From: Candidatus Buchananbacteria bacterium
Lineage (GTDB): Bacteria > Patescibacteriota > Patescibacteriia > 2-01-FULL-39-33
Length of the DNA: 17,882 nucleotides
Assembly (NCBI GenBank): GCA_903859075.1
Contig: CAIOLF010000036.1
Span: 1 to 17,882 of the forward strand
Direction of reading: 5' to 3'
Positions 6,348 to 11,990 of this stretch are shown here, piece after piece; within the stretch, counting starts at the first letter, position 1; each line of letters opens with the position of its first letter. Made by a program: the position numbers and the translations under genes. The notes below the pieces were generated by a model. It had not been told where the DNA came from. It ran no database searches and saw only the letters and a list, made by a program, of their open reading frames with translations.

Positions 6348-7740
6348 GCGGCCGATCTTCCGGCGAGAGTGAGGCTAATTGCAGCAATCCTTTGGCAGTC
6401 ACGATAGTATCATCGCTTAACCACTGTTCACCTTGATGGACATAATTGCTATCGGCGCCGGAGGTATCGCCGTGGATATTGGCTTTGGCAAAATCAATAA
6501 GGTAAAGCTTGCCGTCATCGCCAATCATAATATTTCTCTCATGCAGATCGCAATGATAAACACCGCTTTTATGAAGCTCCTGAAGCGCTTGCTTTAAGGC
6601 CTCAAAGCATTCCGGTCTTATAAGTCCGCTATAAGCGGCTCGATTTCTGATCTCTTCCAAAAATTCTTTCTTTTTGCCCCGAAAATTCGGCCTCAGATTA
6701 TCTACGATAATATGATCAAGCAGATTAAAATCTTTGACGTGATCGATGTAAGCGTTCAAAACAAAATCTTTTTCTGACCGCAACTTTTTGCCGGCTTCTA
6801 TTTCTTCTGAAAGATCGAACACTTCCGTCATTAACCGCAAATTATCATCGCTTAATCCCATTTCTTTCACCGCCGTGGCAAAATCAGTTCTTTCCAGATG
6901 ATTGCCTAAGCGAGTCGCCAGTGTCATCAGACGCATTTCCATTTTTTGATTTTTTAACTTGAAAAAGTTACCTCTCTTCTTTAATTTAAATTGAATAGCA
7001 AAACTAATCAATCCTTGCTCAACATTTTCAAATCCGTCCGCCTCATCCTCGCGCAGATAATCTTTGATCATCTTCTGATAAATTTTGGTAGTCAAGTCAA
7101 CGCCAGGAACTTCATCCATAACAATGAATCCGACGCCGGCGCCAAAGTCATGGCCGCAATTAAAAGCCAAAATCCTGGCTTGCTCTGCAGTCAGCTTGAC
7201 ATCGGCTGTCGCGCGGACCGCCGGCACTTCCACATATTTACTGGCCGGACTCTCCGCAATGATTTTTCTGATCCGCGTTTGTTTTTTAGCTTCTTCCGGG
7301 GCTAGGCCATGTTTGAAAACTTTTAACAGCTTAGCGATAGAATCTTTGCCGTACTCCCTCAGCTCCGGCACCTGCTCAACCAATTGTCCGATTAATTCTT
7401 CATCAAGATTTCCCGCTTTAAATTCTATAATTAAAGCATCATTGCCTTCATTGAGCCATTTACCGGTAATAGCAATCAGGGTCTCTAAAATCAAATCATG
7501 AATCATTTGATCGGTTTCTTCTTGGCTGATTTCTCCTGAATTGAATTTTTGCCGCACCGTCCTGGTTTCTTCATCGACAATATTAACGGCGAGCTGCCTT
7601 ACTTGTTCCGGGAGCAACAGACATTTTTCCGGCGTCAAATCGCTATAGTCACTGGATTGGAGCGCTTCCCGCCTGGCCAATCTTTCTGCCGGACTTATTT
7701 TTTTTATTCCTCCAACCGTTCTATCGCTGCGTTTTTCCAT
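6340..7740 (-). CDS. Protein kinase-like protein with divergent N-terminal region
   Basis: The C-terminal third has a kinase-fold catalytic loop, VYHCDLHERNIMIG (about 394-407), with Asp398 and Asn403, followed by a metal-binding LIDFAKANI (DFA instead of DFG, Asp416). This HxDLHxxN pattern is typical of bacterial atypical kinases (ABC1/RIO/WaaP-like). FIVMDEVPGVDL near 205-216 looks like the hinge. If so, about 180 mainly helical residues separate hinge and catalytic loop, far more than in ordinary kinases. I cannot place the ATP-binding lysine of the N-lobe. The first 150 residues are helical and unrecognised. The substrate is unknown: it could be a protein, sugar or small molecule. There is no signal peptide or membrane segment. 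The gene is divergent from der and convergent with the 55-residue gene. Confidence 0.6.
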   Translation of the reverse strand: MEKRSDRTVGGIKKISPAERLARREALQSSDYSDLTPEKCLLLPEQVRQLAVNIVDEETRTVRQKFNSGEISQEETDQMIHDLILETLIAITGKWLNEGNDALIIEFKAGNLDEELIGQLVEQVPELREYGKDSIAKLLKVFKHGLAPEEAKKQTRIRKIIAESPASKYVEVPAVRATADVKLTAEQARILAFNCGHDFGAGVGFIVMDEVPGVDLTTKIYQKMIKDYLREDEADGFENVEQGLISFAIQFKLKKRGNFFKLKNQKMEMRLMTLATRLGNHLERTDFATAVKEMGLSDDNLRLMTEVFDLSEEIEAGKKLRSEKDFVLNAYIDHVKDFNLLDHIIVDNLRPNFRGKKKEFLEEIRNRAAYSGLIRPECFEALKQALQELHKSGVYHCDLHERNIMIGDDGKLYLIDFAKANIHGDTSGADSNYVHQGEQWLSDDTIVTAKGLLQLASLSPEDRPQK

Positions 7741-7817
7741 ATCTTTTATGGTCGGTAAGTTATTTATCTTTTGCTTATCCTCGGCTGTTTTTTACGCTAA
7801 AGATAATGCTTATCATC

Positions 7818-7846
7818 ATTATAAACTATTTTTGGCAAAAAAACAG
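7818..7846 (-). promoter_or_regulatory. Possible promoter of the kinase-like gene
   Basis: On the minus strand TATAAT (7823 to 7818) has a weak CTGTTT-like -35 element 17 bases upstream. The message would have a leader of about 70 bases. The inverted repeat GATAA-tgc-TTATC (7802-7814) lies around the predicted start and could be an operator, but this rests on position alone. Confidence 0.35.
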
Positions 7847-7853
7847 CCCGCCT

Positions 7854-7881
7854 TTGAAAATCAATTATTATCTGTTATGAT
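7854..7881 (+). promoter_or_regulatory. Promoter of der (predicted leaderless message)
   Basis: TTGAAA (7854-7859), a 16-base spacer and TATGAT (7876-7881) with an extended TGT before the -10. The ATG of der begins 6 bases after the -10 box, so the message should start at or within a base or two of the start codon. Confidence 0.75.
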
Positions 7882-7887
7882 ATATTC

Positions 7888-9294
7888 ATGAAAAATCATC
7901 TCTTGCAAGTCGCCATCGTCGGACGCGCCAATGTCGGCAAGTCCACTCTCTTTAACCGCTTGGTCGAAAAAAACAAAGCGCTGGTTTCGCCGATTTCCGG
8001 CACGACCCGAGATCGCAATATTGATTTGGTGGCTTGGCGCGATCGCATTTTTGAGCTCATTGATACCGGCGGACTGGATATTGATCAAAATATTCCCCAA
8101 GCCATTGCCAAGGGAATCGTCAAGCAAGCCCAAACCGGCATCGCTGATGCTGATTTGATTTTATTTTTAATCGACGCCAAAAATGAACTGCTCACCGCCG
8201 ACAAAAATATCGCCCACGATCTGCTGCGGCTGGGACTGAAAAATAAAATTATCCTGGTCGGCAATAAAGCCGATTCCTTGCGCCTGCGCCAGACAAATAA
8301 AGAGATTTTCAAACTGGGGCTGGGCGAGCCGATTTTTATTTCCGCGGCCAACGGCTCGGGCGTGGGTGATCTGCTCGATATCGTCTTGAAAAAACTGCCT
8401 CCTGCCAAAAAAGACGAGGCCGCCAAAAAAGATCTGCCCGTCATCAAGGTCGCCCTGACCGGCCGGCCCAATGTCGGCAAATCATCGCTCTTAAATTCCA
8501 TTCTCGGCGAGGAACGGGTTATTGTCACCGACGTGCCGCATACTACCCGGGAATCGCACGATACTGAATTTATTTATCATGACCACCGGTTTATCATCGT
8601 TGATACGGCCGGCATCCGCAAGCATGCCCGCATCACTCCCAAAAGCTTGGAAAAAAAATCCGTTGATAAGAGCCTCTCCACCATTCGCCAGGCCGATGTC
8701 GTCATCCTGGTCACTGAAGCGCAAAAAAATATCGACAGCCAAGATAAAAAAATCTCCCAGGAAATCCTGGAGGCCGGGCGTTCCGTCATTATCGTCGCCA
8801 ACAAGTGGGATCTGATTCCCGACAAGGACACCAATACCGTCAATAAATTCCAGAAATATTATGAGCTCACTTTCCCCTATCTCTGGTGGGCGCCGCTGAT
8901 TTTTGTTTCCGCCAAAGAAAATCTGCGCAGCAAAAAAATTCTGGACTTGGTTTTAGAAGTCAAAAAATCCCGGGAAATCCAATTGTCAGAAAGCCAACTG
9001 GAAAAATTTTTGAAATCAAAAATCAAGCAGCATCGGCCGTCGCGCGGCAAGGGCCTGAAGAATCCTTATATCTACAAAATCGTCCAAGTCGGCATCAATC
9101 CGCCGCGCTTTGAGATCCATGTCAATGATGTCACTATCCTGCATTTTTCTTATTTGCGCTTCCTGCAAAATAATCTGCGCGAGCAATTCAAAATCATCGG
9201 CACGCCGATACAGTTTGAATTGAAGAAGTGGAAAAGCGATGAGCCGATAAAAAAAGAGAGTTGGAAAAGAAGAAGTAAAAAATCAAAAAAATAA
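7888..9294 (+). CDS. der: Ribosome biogenesis GTPase Der (EngA)
   Basis: Der is a tandem GTPase needed for 50S subunit maturation. The 468-residue protein has the full layout. The first G domain has GRANVGKS (12-19), DTGGLD and NKAD. The second has GRPNVGKS (192-199), DTAGIRKH (239-246) and NKWD (305-308). A C-terminal KH-like domain from about 355 contains KGLKNPYIYKIVQVGINPPRFEIHVND, and the tail is Lys-rich. Length is within the family range. The message appears leaderless, because a -10 box ends 6 bases before the ATG. A REP-like double hairpin follows 5 bases after the stop, and then pth on the same strand. Confidence 0.96.
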   Translation: MKNHLLQVAIVGRANVGKSTLFNRLVEKNKALVSPISGTTRDRNIDLVAWRDRIFELIDTGGLDIDQNIPQAIAKGIVKQAQTGIADADLILFLIDAKNELLTADKNIAHDLLRLGLKNKIILVGNKADSLRLRQTNKEIFKLGLGEPIFISAANGSGVGDLLDIVLKKLPPAKKDEAAKKDLPVIKVALTGRPNVGKSSLLNSILGEERVIVTDVPHTTRESHDTEFIYHDHRFIIVDTAGIRKHARITPKSLEKKSVDKSLSTIRQADVVILVTEAQKNIDSQDKKISQEILEAGRSVIIVANKWDLIPDKDTNTVNKFQKYYELTFPYLWWAPLIFVSAKENLRSKKILDLVLEVKKSREIQLSESQLEKFLKSKIKQHRPSRGKGLKNPYIYKIVQVGINPPRFEIHVNDVTILHFSYLRFLQNNLREQFKIIGTPIQFELKKWKSDEPIKKESWKRRSKKSKK

Positions 9295-9299
9295 TTAGT

Positions 9300-9377
9300 G
9301 TCATTCCCGCGAAAGCGGGAATCCAGTCTAATAAAACAATTAACATCTATCTGGATCCCCGCTTCCGCGGGGATGAC
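9300..9377. repeat. REP/BIME-like pair of inverted palindromes
   Basis: Two 27-base arms (9300-9326 and 9351-9377) lie in opposite orientation. Each is itself a hairpin: ATTCCCGC-GAAA-GCGGGAAT and ATCCCCGC-TTCC-GCGGGGAT, flanked by GTC and CCAG/CTGG. The arms differ at paired positions that stay complementary. GTCATTCCCGC palindromes of this kind are known as dispersed repeats in many bacteria and are often linked to RAYT-type transposases. No transposase gene is in the window. The element lies between der and pth. Confidence 0.85.
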
Positions 9378-9403
9378 AAAATAAAAAATAATAGAGCTAA
9401 CTT

Positions 9404-9970
9404 ATGAAGCTTATCATCGGACTCGGCAATCCCGGAGACAAATACCGTCAGACCTGGCATAACCTGGGCTGGTTGGCGCTGGATGAAATCAGGCAGAGCC
9501 GGGAATTTCCCGCTTTTAAAAGTGACAAAAAACTGCAAGCCGAAATCAGTGAGGGAAAAATCGGGAGAGAAAAAATCATCCTAGCCAAGCCGCGGACGTT
9601 CATGAATAATTCCGGACAGGCCGTTTCCGCTTTGGTTAAATATTATAAAATTAAAATGGAGGATATCGTCGTCATCCATGATGACGTCGATCTGCCGCTA
9701 GAAAAGATCAGGGTAGTAAAAAATTCCTCCTCAGGCGGGCATAACGGCATCAAATCAATTATTGATTATTTAGATACCAAAGACTTTGTCCGGATAAAAA
9801 TCGGCTGCCGCACGGACAAAACCGATATTATCGGAACAGTGGATTATGTCCTAAAAAAAATAGAAAAAAAAGATGCACCGGCGGCAAATGCCGCCGTTCA
9901 AACGGCTGCTGGCGCGGCTTCAGAAATTATTGGCAAATCGCTAATGGCGGCCATGAATAAATTTAATTAA
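9404..9970 (+). CDS. pth: Peptidyl-tRNA hydrolase
   Basis: Pth recycles peptidyl-tRNAs that drop off ribosomes by cleaving the ester bond. The 188-residue protein shows every family block: IIGLGNPG (4-11), WHNLGW with catalytic His19, KPRTFMNNSG (Asn contacts), the HDDVDLP acid motif near 92-98 and SSSGGHNGIKSI. The Arg usually found in TRHNVG is Trp here. The C-terminal lid region is normal in length, with an Ala-rich stretch. No clear Shine-Dalgarno site precedes the ATG. It lies downstream of der and may be co-transcribed across the REP-like element. Confidence 0.95.
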   Translation: MKLIIGLGNPGDKYRQTWHNLGWLALDEIRQSREFPAFKSDKKLQAEISEGKIGREKIILAKPRTFMNNSGQAVSALVKYYKIKMEDIVVIHDDVDLPLEKIRVVKNSSSGGHNGIKSIIDYLDTKDFVRIKIGCRTDKTDIIGTVDYVLKKIEKKDAPAANAAVQTAAGAASEIIGKSLMAAMNKFN

Positions 9971-10004
9971 AAAAGAAAAAGCGAGACATCCGTGATGCTC
10001 GCTT
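9965..10004 (-). terminator. Intrinsic terminator of the minus-strand RNA/tRNA unit
   Basis: AAGCGAG (9979-9985) pairs with CTCGCTT (9998-10004) and CATC with GATG inside, with one bulged base and a 3-base loop. On the minus strand the stem is followed by TTTTTCTTTTTT. On the plus strand the following bases (TTGGTGTTTTG) are a poorer T-run, so the main direction is minus. Confidence 0.8.
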
Positions 10005-10015
10005 GGTGTTTTGTT

Positions 10016-10049
10016 GGGCCAGTCGCGTCTGCCTCGCCGCGTCTGGCCC
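10016..10049 (-). other. Strong hairpin between tRNA and terminator
   Basis: GGGCCAG-t-CGCG (10016-10027) pairs with CGCG-t-CTGGCCC (10038-10049): 11 G+C-rich pairs with one internal mismatch and a 10-base loop. GCAGC-ACGG-GCTGC, read on the minus strand, is another hairpin just before it. No protein gene is visible in 10005-10095. Confidence 0.55.
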
Positions 10050-10095
10050 CGCCGCAGCCCGTGCTGCGTCCGTCCTTCCCCTGGACTGAAAATTT

Positions 10096-10172
10096 TGGAG
10101 AGAGTGGCAGGACTTGAACCTGCAAACCGCCGCCGTCCAAAGGCGCCGCTCTGCCTATTGAGCTACACCCTC
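10096..10172 (-). tRNA. tRNA-Pro (anticodon UGG), with atypical features
   Basis: The cloverleaf is complete. The acceptor GAGGGTG pairs with CACTCTC, the D arm is GCTC/GAGC with a GG-containing loop, and the T arm is GCAGG-TTCAAGT-CCTGC. The 3' CCA is encoded. The anticodon loop TTTGGAC places TGG at positions 34-36, hence Pro. Odd points are A37 instead of the G37 expected in tRNA-Pro, a G-G mismatch (or bulge) at the top of the anticodon stem, a 6-base variable loop and U73. It sits near the 3' end of the long minus-strand unit starting near 10676, so it must be cut out of a larger precursor. Confidence 0.68.
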
Positions 10173-10266
10173 CCTCTTCAAGCTGATGGGGGAATGCCTG
10201 GCTCGCCAGGAGTCCGTCGACTTATGGCTGGGGGAAGAGCCACTAGCCGATGGGTCCGTTCCCCAT

Positions 10267-10379
10267 AGAAAAACAAACAAGTACAAAAGCACATAGGGTG
10301 CGCTGGTGAGCGGCGCGGCCACTTCGATGTCAACTACCTCTTGGACAAAAGGGTTGCCGACCGCTCACCAGCGTGTTGT
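10267..10379 (-). repeat. Hairpin module copy B of the structured RNA
   Basis: Read on the minus strand: ACAACAC, then stem GCTGGTGAGCGG (10372-10361) pairing with CCGCTCACCAGC (10313-10302) around a 47-base loop with its own hairpin. GCACCCTATGTGC and a T-rich stretch ending GTTTTTCT follow. Copy A, 109 bases upstream in the transcript, has the same order. Confidence 0.8.
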
Positions 10380-10408
10380 TGGGTAGAGAGGATCCGCCCG
10401 CGAATCGA

Positions 10409-10488
10409 GAAAAACAAGAAGAACAATAGCGCATGGGGTGCGCTGGCGAGCGGGTGCCCAAGAACGGGTCCGCTCGCCAGCATGTTGT
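10409..10488 (-). repeat. Hairpin module copy A of the structured RNA
   Basis: Read on the minus strand: ACAACAT, then stem GCTGGCGAGCGG (10481-10470) pairing with CCGCTCGCCAGC (10453-10442) around a 16-base loop. GCACCCCATGCGC and a T-rich stretch ending GTTTTTCT follow. The C-G pair in this stem is a T-A pair in copy B, so both strands of the stem changed together. Confidence 0.8.
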
Positions 10489-10682
10489 ACGGTGGCAACC
10501 ACCCCAAGGAACGACCTGCCTGGTAGGCAATAAACTGCCCGTTAGTGTATGGCTCCCTTCCATAAAGGAAAAGGCCATAACTTGGTGATAAAAAAGACCA
10601 TTAGGAGGGAAACGATCTCTTCCATCGGACTAACAGACAGATTACTGCCTACCAAACCAACTAAATTTTCCATGGTTTTTCT

Positions 10683-10711
10683 ATATTAGCAAGTAATCTA
10701 AGATTTGTCAA
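10683..10711 (-). promoter_or_regulatory. Near-consensus promoter of the structured RNA/tRNA unit
   Basis: On the minus strand TTGACA (10711 to 10706), a 17-base spacer and TAATAT (10688 to 10683). Transcription should begin near 10676 and run away from dprA. The dprA start codon is only 11 bases from the outer edge of this promoter, so the two divergent units share the same DNA. Confidence 0.85.
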
Positions 10712-10721
10712 TACCAACAAT

Positions 10722-11822
10722 ATGGAGGGAGAAAAATTAAAGTACTGGCTGGGATTCAATAATATCAATAAAATGACAGCCCGCCGCCTGAAAAAATTGC
10801 TTTTTTATTTTAAAAATGACTTAAAAAAAGCCTGGGAAGCGACTACTGACGAGCTAATTTTGGCCAAAATAGAAGAAGATATCGCTACGGAGATAGTCGC
10901 CAAGCGGCAGCAAATTAATCCTGATGAAAAATTAGACAAATTAAACTCCCAGGAAATCAGCGTCTCTACTATTATTGATGATGACTATCCTCCCCTACTC
11001 AAGCATATTTTTGACTCTCCACCCCTTCTATATTATCGAGGCGATATCTTGGCCTGCCGACAAAACCCTCTGAGCGTTGTCGGCGCCAGAAAATATACCA
11101 ACTACGGCGAGCGGACCGCCAGTGATTTGGTCGGCCAACTGACCCAGGCGGGGCTGGCCATTATCTCCGGGCTAGCGCTCGGCATTGACGCTCTCGCTCA
11201 TGAGGCCTGCCTGAAAAACAACGGTTTGACCGTCGGCGTACTGGGTTCCGGCGTTGACTGGCCGAGCATCTATCCCTCGGCCAATCGCTATCTGGCAAAA
11301 AAAATAATTGACAGTGGCGGCTGCCTGCTCTGCGAATACCCTCTCGGCACGATGCCGACCAAATACACCTTCCCCATGCGCAACCGCATCATTGCCGGCC
11401 TGTCTTTGGGCACGCTGGTTATTGAAGCGGCAGAAAGTTCCGGCGCGCTGATCACTGCCAAATGCGCCCTCGAATACAATCGCGAGGTTTTTGCCGTCCC
11501 CGGCAGCATTTATAACCACTGCTCCGTCGGCACCAATAATCTCATCAAACAAGGCGCCAAGCTGGTACTTTCTGCCGCTGATGTTTTGGAAGAATTAAAA
11601 CTCTCTCAACTGCCGGAAATACATGAATTGCCACGGCTGGAACCGGCCTCGATTGAAGAGGAAATCATTTTAAAAAATTTAGGCCCCGAACCGCTCCACA
11701 TTGACAAGCTGGCGAAGTTATGTAATATTAAGATTAATGTCTTATCGTCAGTACTGATGCTGTTGGAAATGAAAAGTATAATAAAAAATACCGGCGGACA
11801 GAATTATATCCTTCTGAAATAG
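10722..11822 (+). CDS. dprA: DNA-processing protein DprA
   Basis: DprA binds incoming single-stranded DNA during natural transformation and loads RecA. The 366-residue protein has a helical, SAM/HhH-like N-terminus (about 1-65). The Rossmann-like DprA core follows (about 85-290), with YYRGD, VVGARKYTNYGE, ISGLALGIDALAHEACL, VGVLGSGVDWPSIYPSANR, FPMRNRIIAGLS and ESSGALITAKCALEYNREVFAVPGS. A winged-helix C-terminal domain begins at about 305 (PLHIDKLAKLCNIKINVLSSVLMLLEM). Together with pilin-type genes it could point to DNA uptake. The ATG lies just beyond a divergent RNA promoter. I see no convincing promoter or Shine-Dalgarno site of its own. Confidence 0.95.
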   Translation: MEGEKLKYWLGFNNINKMTARRLKKLLFYFKNDLKKAWEATTDELILAKIEEDIATEIVAKRQQINPDEKLDKLNSQEISVSTIIDDDYPPLLKHIFDSPPLLYYRGDILACRQNPLSVVGARKYTNYGERTASDLVGQLTQAGLAIISGLALGIDALAHEACLKNNGLTVGVLGSGVDWPSIYPSANRYLAKKIIDSGGCLLCEYPLGTMPTKYTFPMRNRIIAGLSLGTLVIEAAESSGALITAKCALEYNREVFAVPGSIYNHCSVGTNNLIKQGAKLVLSAADVLEELKLSQLPEIHELPRLEPASIEEEIILKNLGPEPLHIDKLAKLCNIKINVLSSVLMLLEMKSIIKNTGGQNYILLK

Positions 11823-11840
11823 GTCATTACCCAATGGATA

Positions 11841-11963
11841 TAAGATACTAATCTACGAATTAATACTAATGATCCGAATATATACGAATAATTCTTAATG
11901 AGGATTAGTAACCATTAGTATCATTCGTACTATTAGTATATTTGTTAGTATATTTGTATCTTA
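11841..11963. repeat. TACKAAT-type inverted repeat upstream of topA
   Basis: The left half carries spaced units TACTAAT, TACGAAT, TACTAAT, TCCGAAT, TACGAAT. The right half carries the reverse complements ATTAGTA, ATTAGTA, ATTCGTA, ATTAGTA, GTTAGTA. The outer ends TAAGATAC (11841-11848) and GTATCTTA (11956-11963) are exact complements. Units are spaced roughly 8-12 bases apart. The right end includes the -35 box of the topA promoter. A shorter relative lies at 4300-4372. Confidence 0.75.
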
Positions 11964-11983
11964 AATTTTCTTTACTTTATAAT
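11954..11983 (+). promoter_or_regulatory. Promoter of topA (predicted leaderless message)
   Basis: TTGTAT (11954-11959), an 18-base spacer and TATAAT (11978-11983). Only 7 bases separate the -10 box from the ATG at 11991, so the transcript should begin at the start codon. The -35 hexamer lies in the end of the inverted repeat. Confidence 0.7.
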
Positions 11984-11990
11984 AAAATAA

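Larger units (their letters stand above)
10175..10676 (-). ncRNA. Unidentified large structured RNA upstream of a tRNA
   Basis: No convincing protein gene is present, and the segment is visibly richer in G+C than nearby spacers. It begins at a strong promoter (10683-10711). The 5' domain is closed by a near-continuous 24-bp stem (10630-10653 with 10522-10545; one mismatch and a few G-U pairs). It encloses further hairpins, one of 13 bp with TATGGC pairing to GCCATA. Then come GGTGG-TTG-CCACC and two copies of a hairpin module (10409-10488 and 10267-10379) whose stems differ by a compensating base change. Small hairpins ATGGG/CCCAT, TGGCT/AGCCA and CCTGG-CGAG-CCAGG precede the tRNA. I found no RNase P core motif, tmRNA, SRP or 6S hallmark. 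A 43-codon open frame (10542-10673) lies inside the long stem and is probably incidental. Function unknown. Confidence 0.62.

Noticed and set aside
10011..10268. Plus-strand open frame across the tRNA region
   Set aside because: It is the antisense of the tRNA and its G+C-rich flanks. Its peptide (ERVAGLEPANRRR) is the usual artefact of translating a tRNA gene backwards.
10542..10673. 43-codon open frame on the minus strand starting just after the RNA promoter (begins MENLVGLVGS)
   Set aside because: It is positioned like a leaderless gene, but almost all of it lies within the arms and inner hairpins of a 24-bp stem, and it matches no family I know. Structure explains the sequence better. 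A small protein cannot be fully excluded.
10005..10676. RNase P RNA or tmRNA
   Set aside because: I searched by eye on both strands for the GAGGAAAGTCC and ACAGAA cores of RNase P RNA and for tmRNA end and tag features, and found none. The tRNA has a complete D arm and anticodon arm, unlike tmRNA.
940..11963. CRISPR array from the short repeats
   Set aside because: The repeats are 7-base units or inverted pairs without regular unique spacers, and no cas gene is present.
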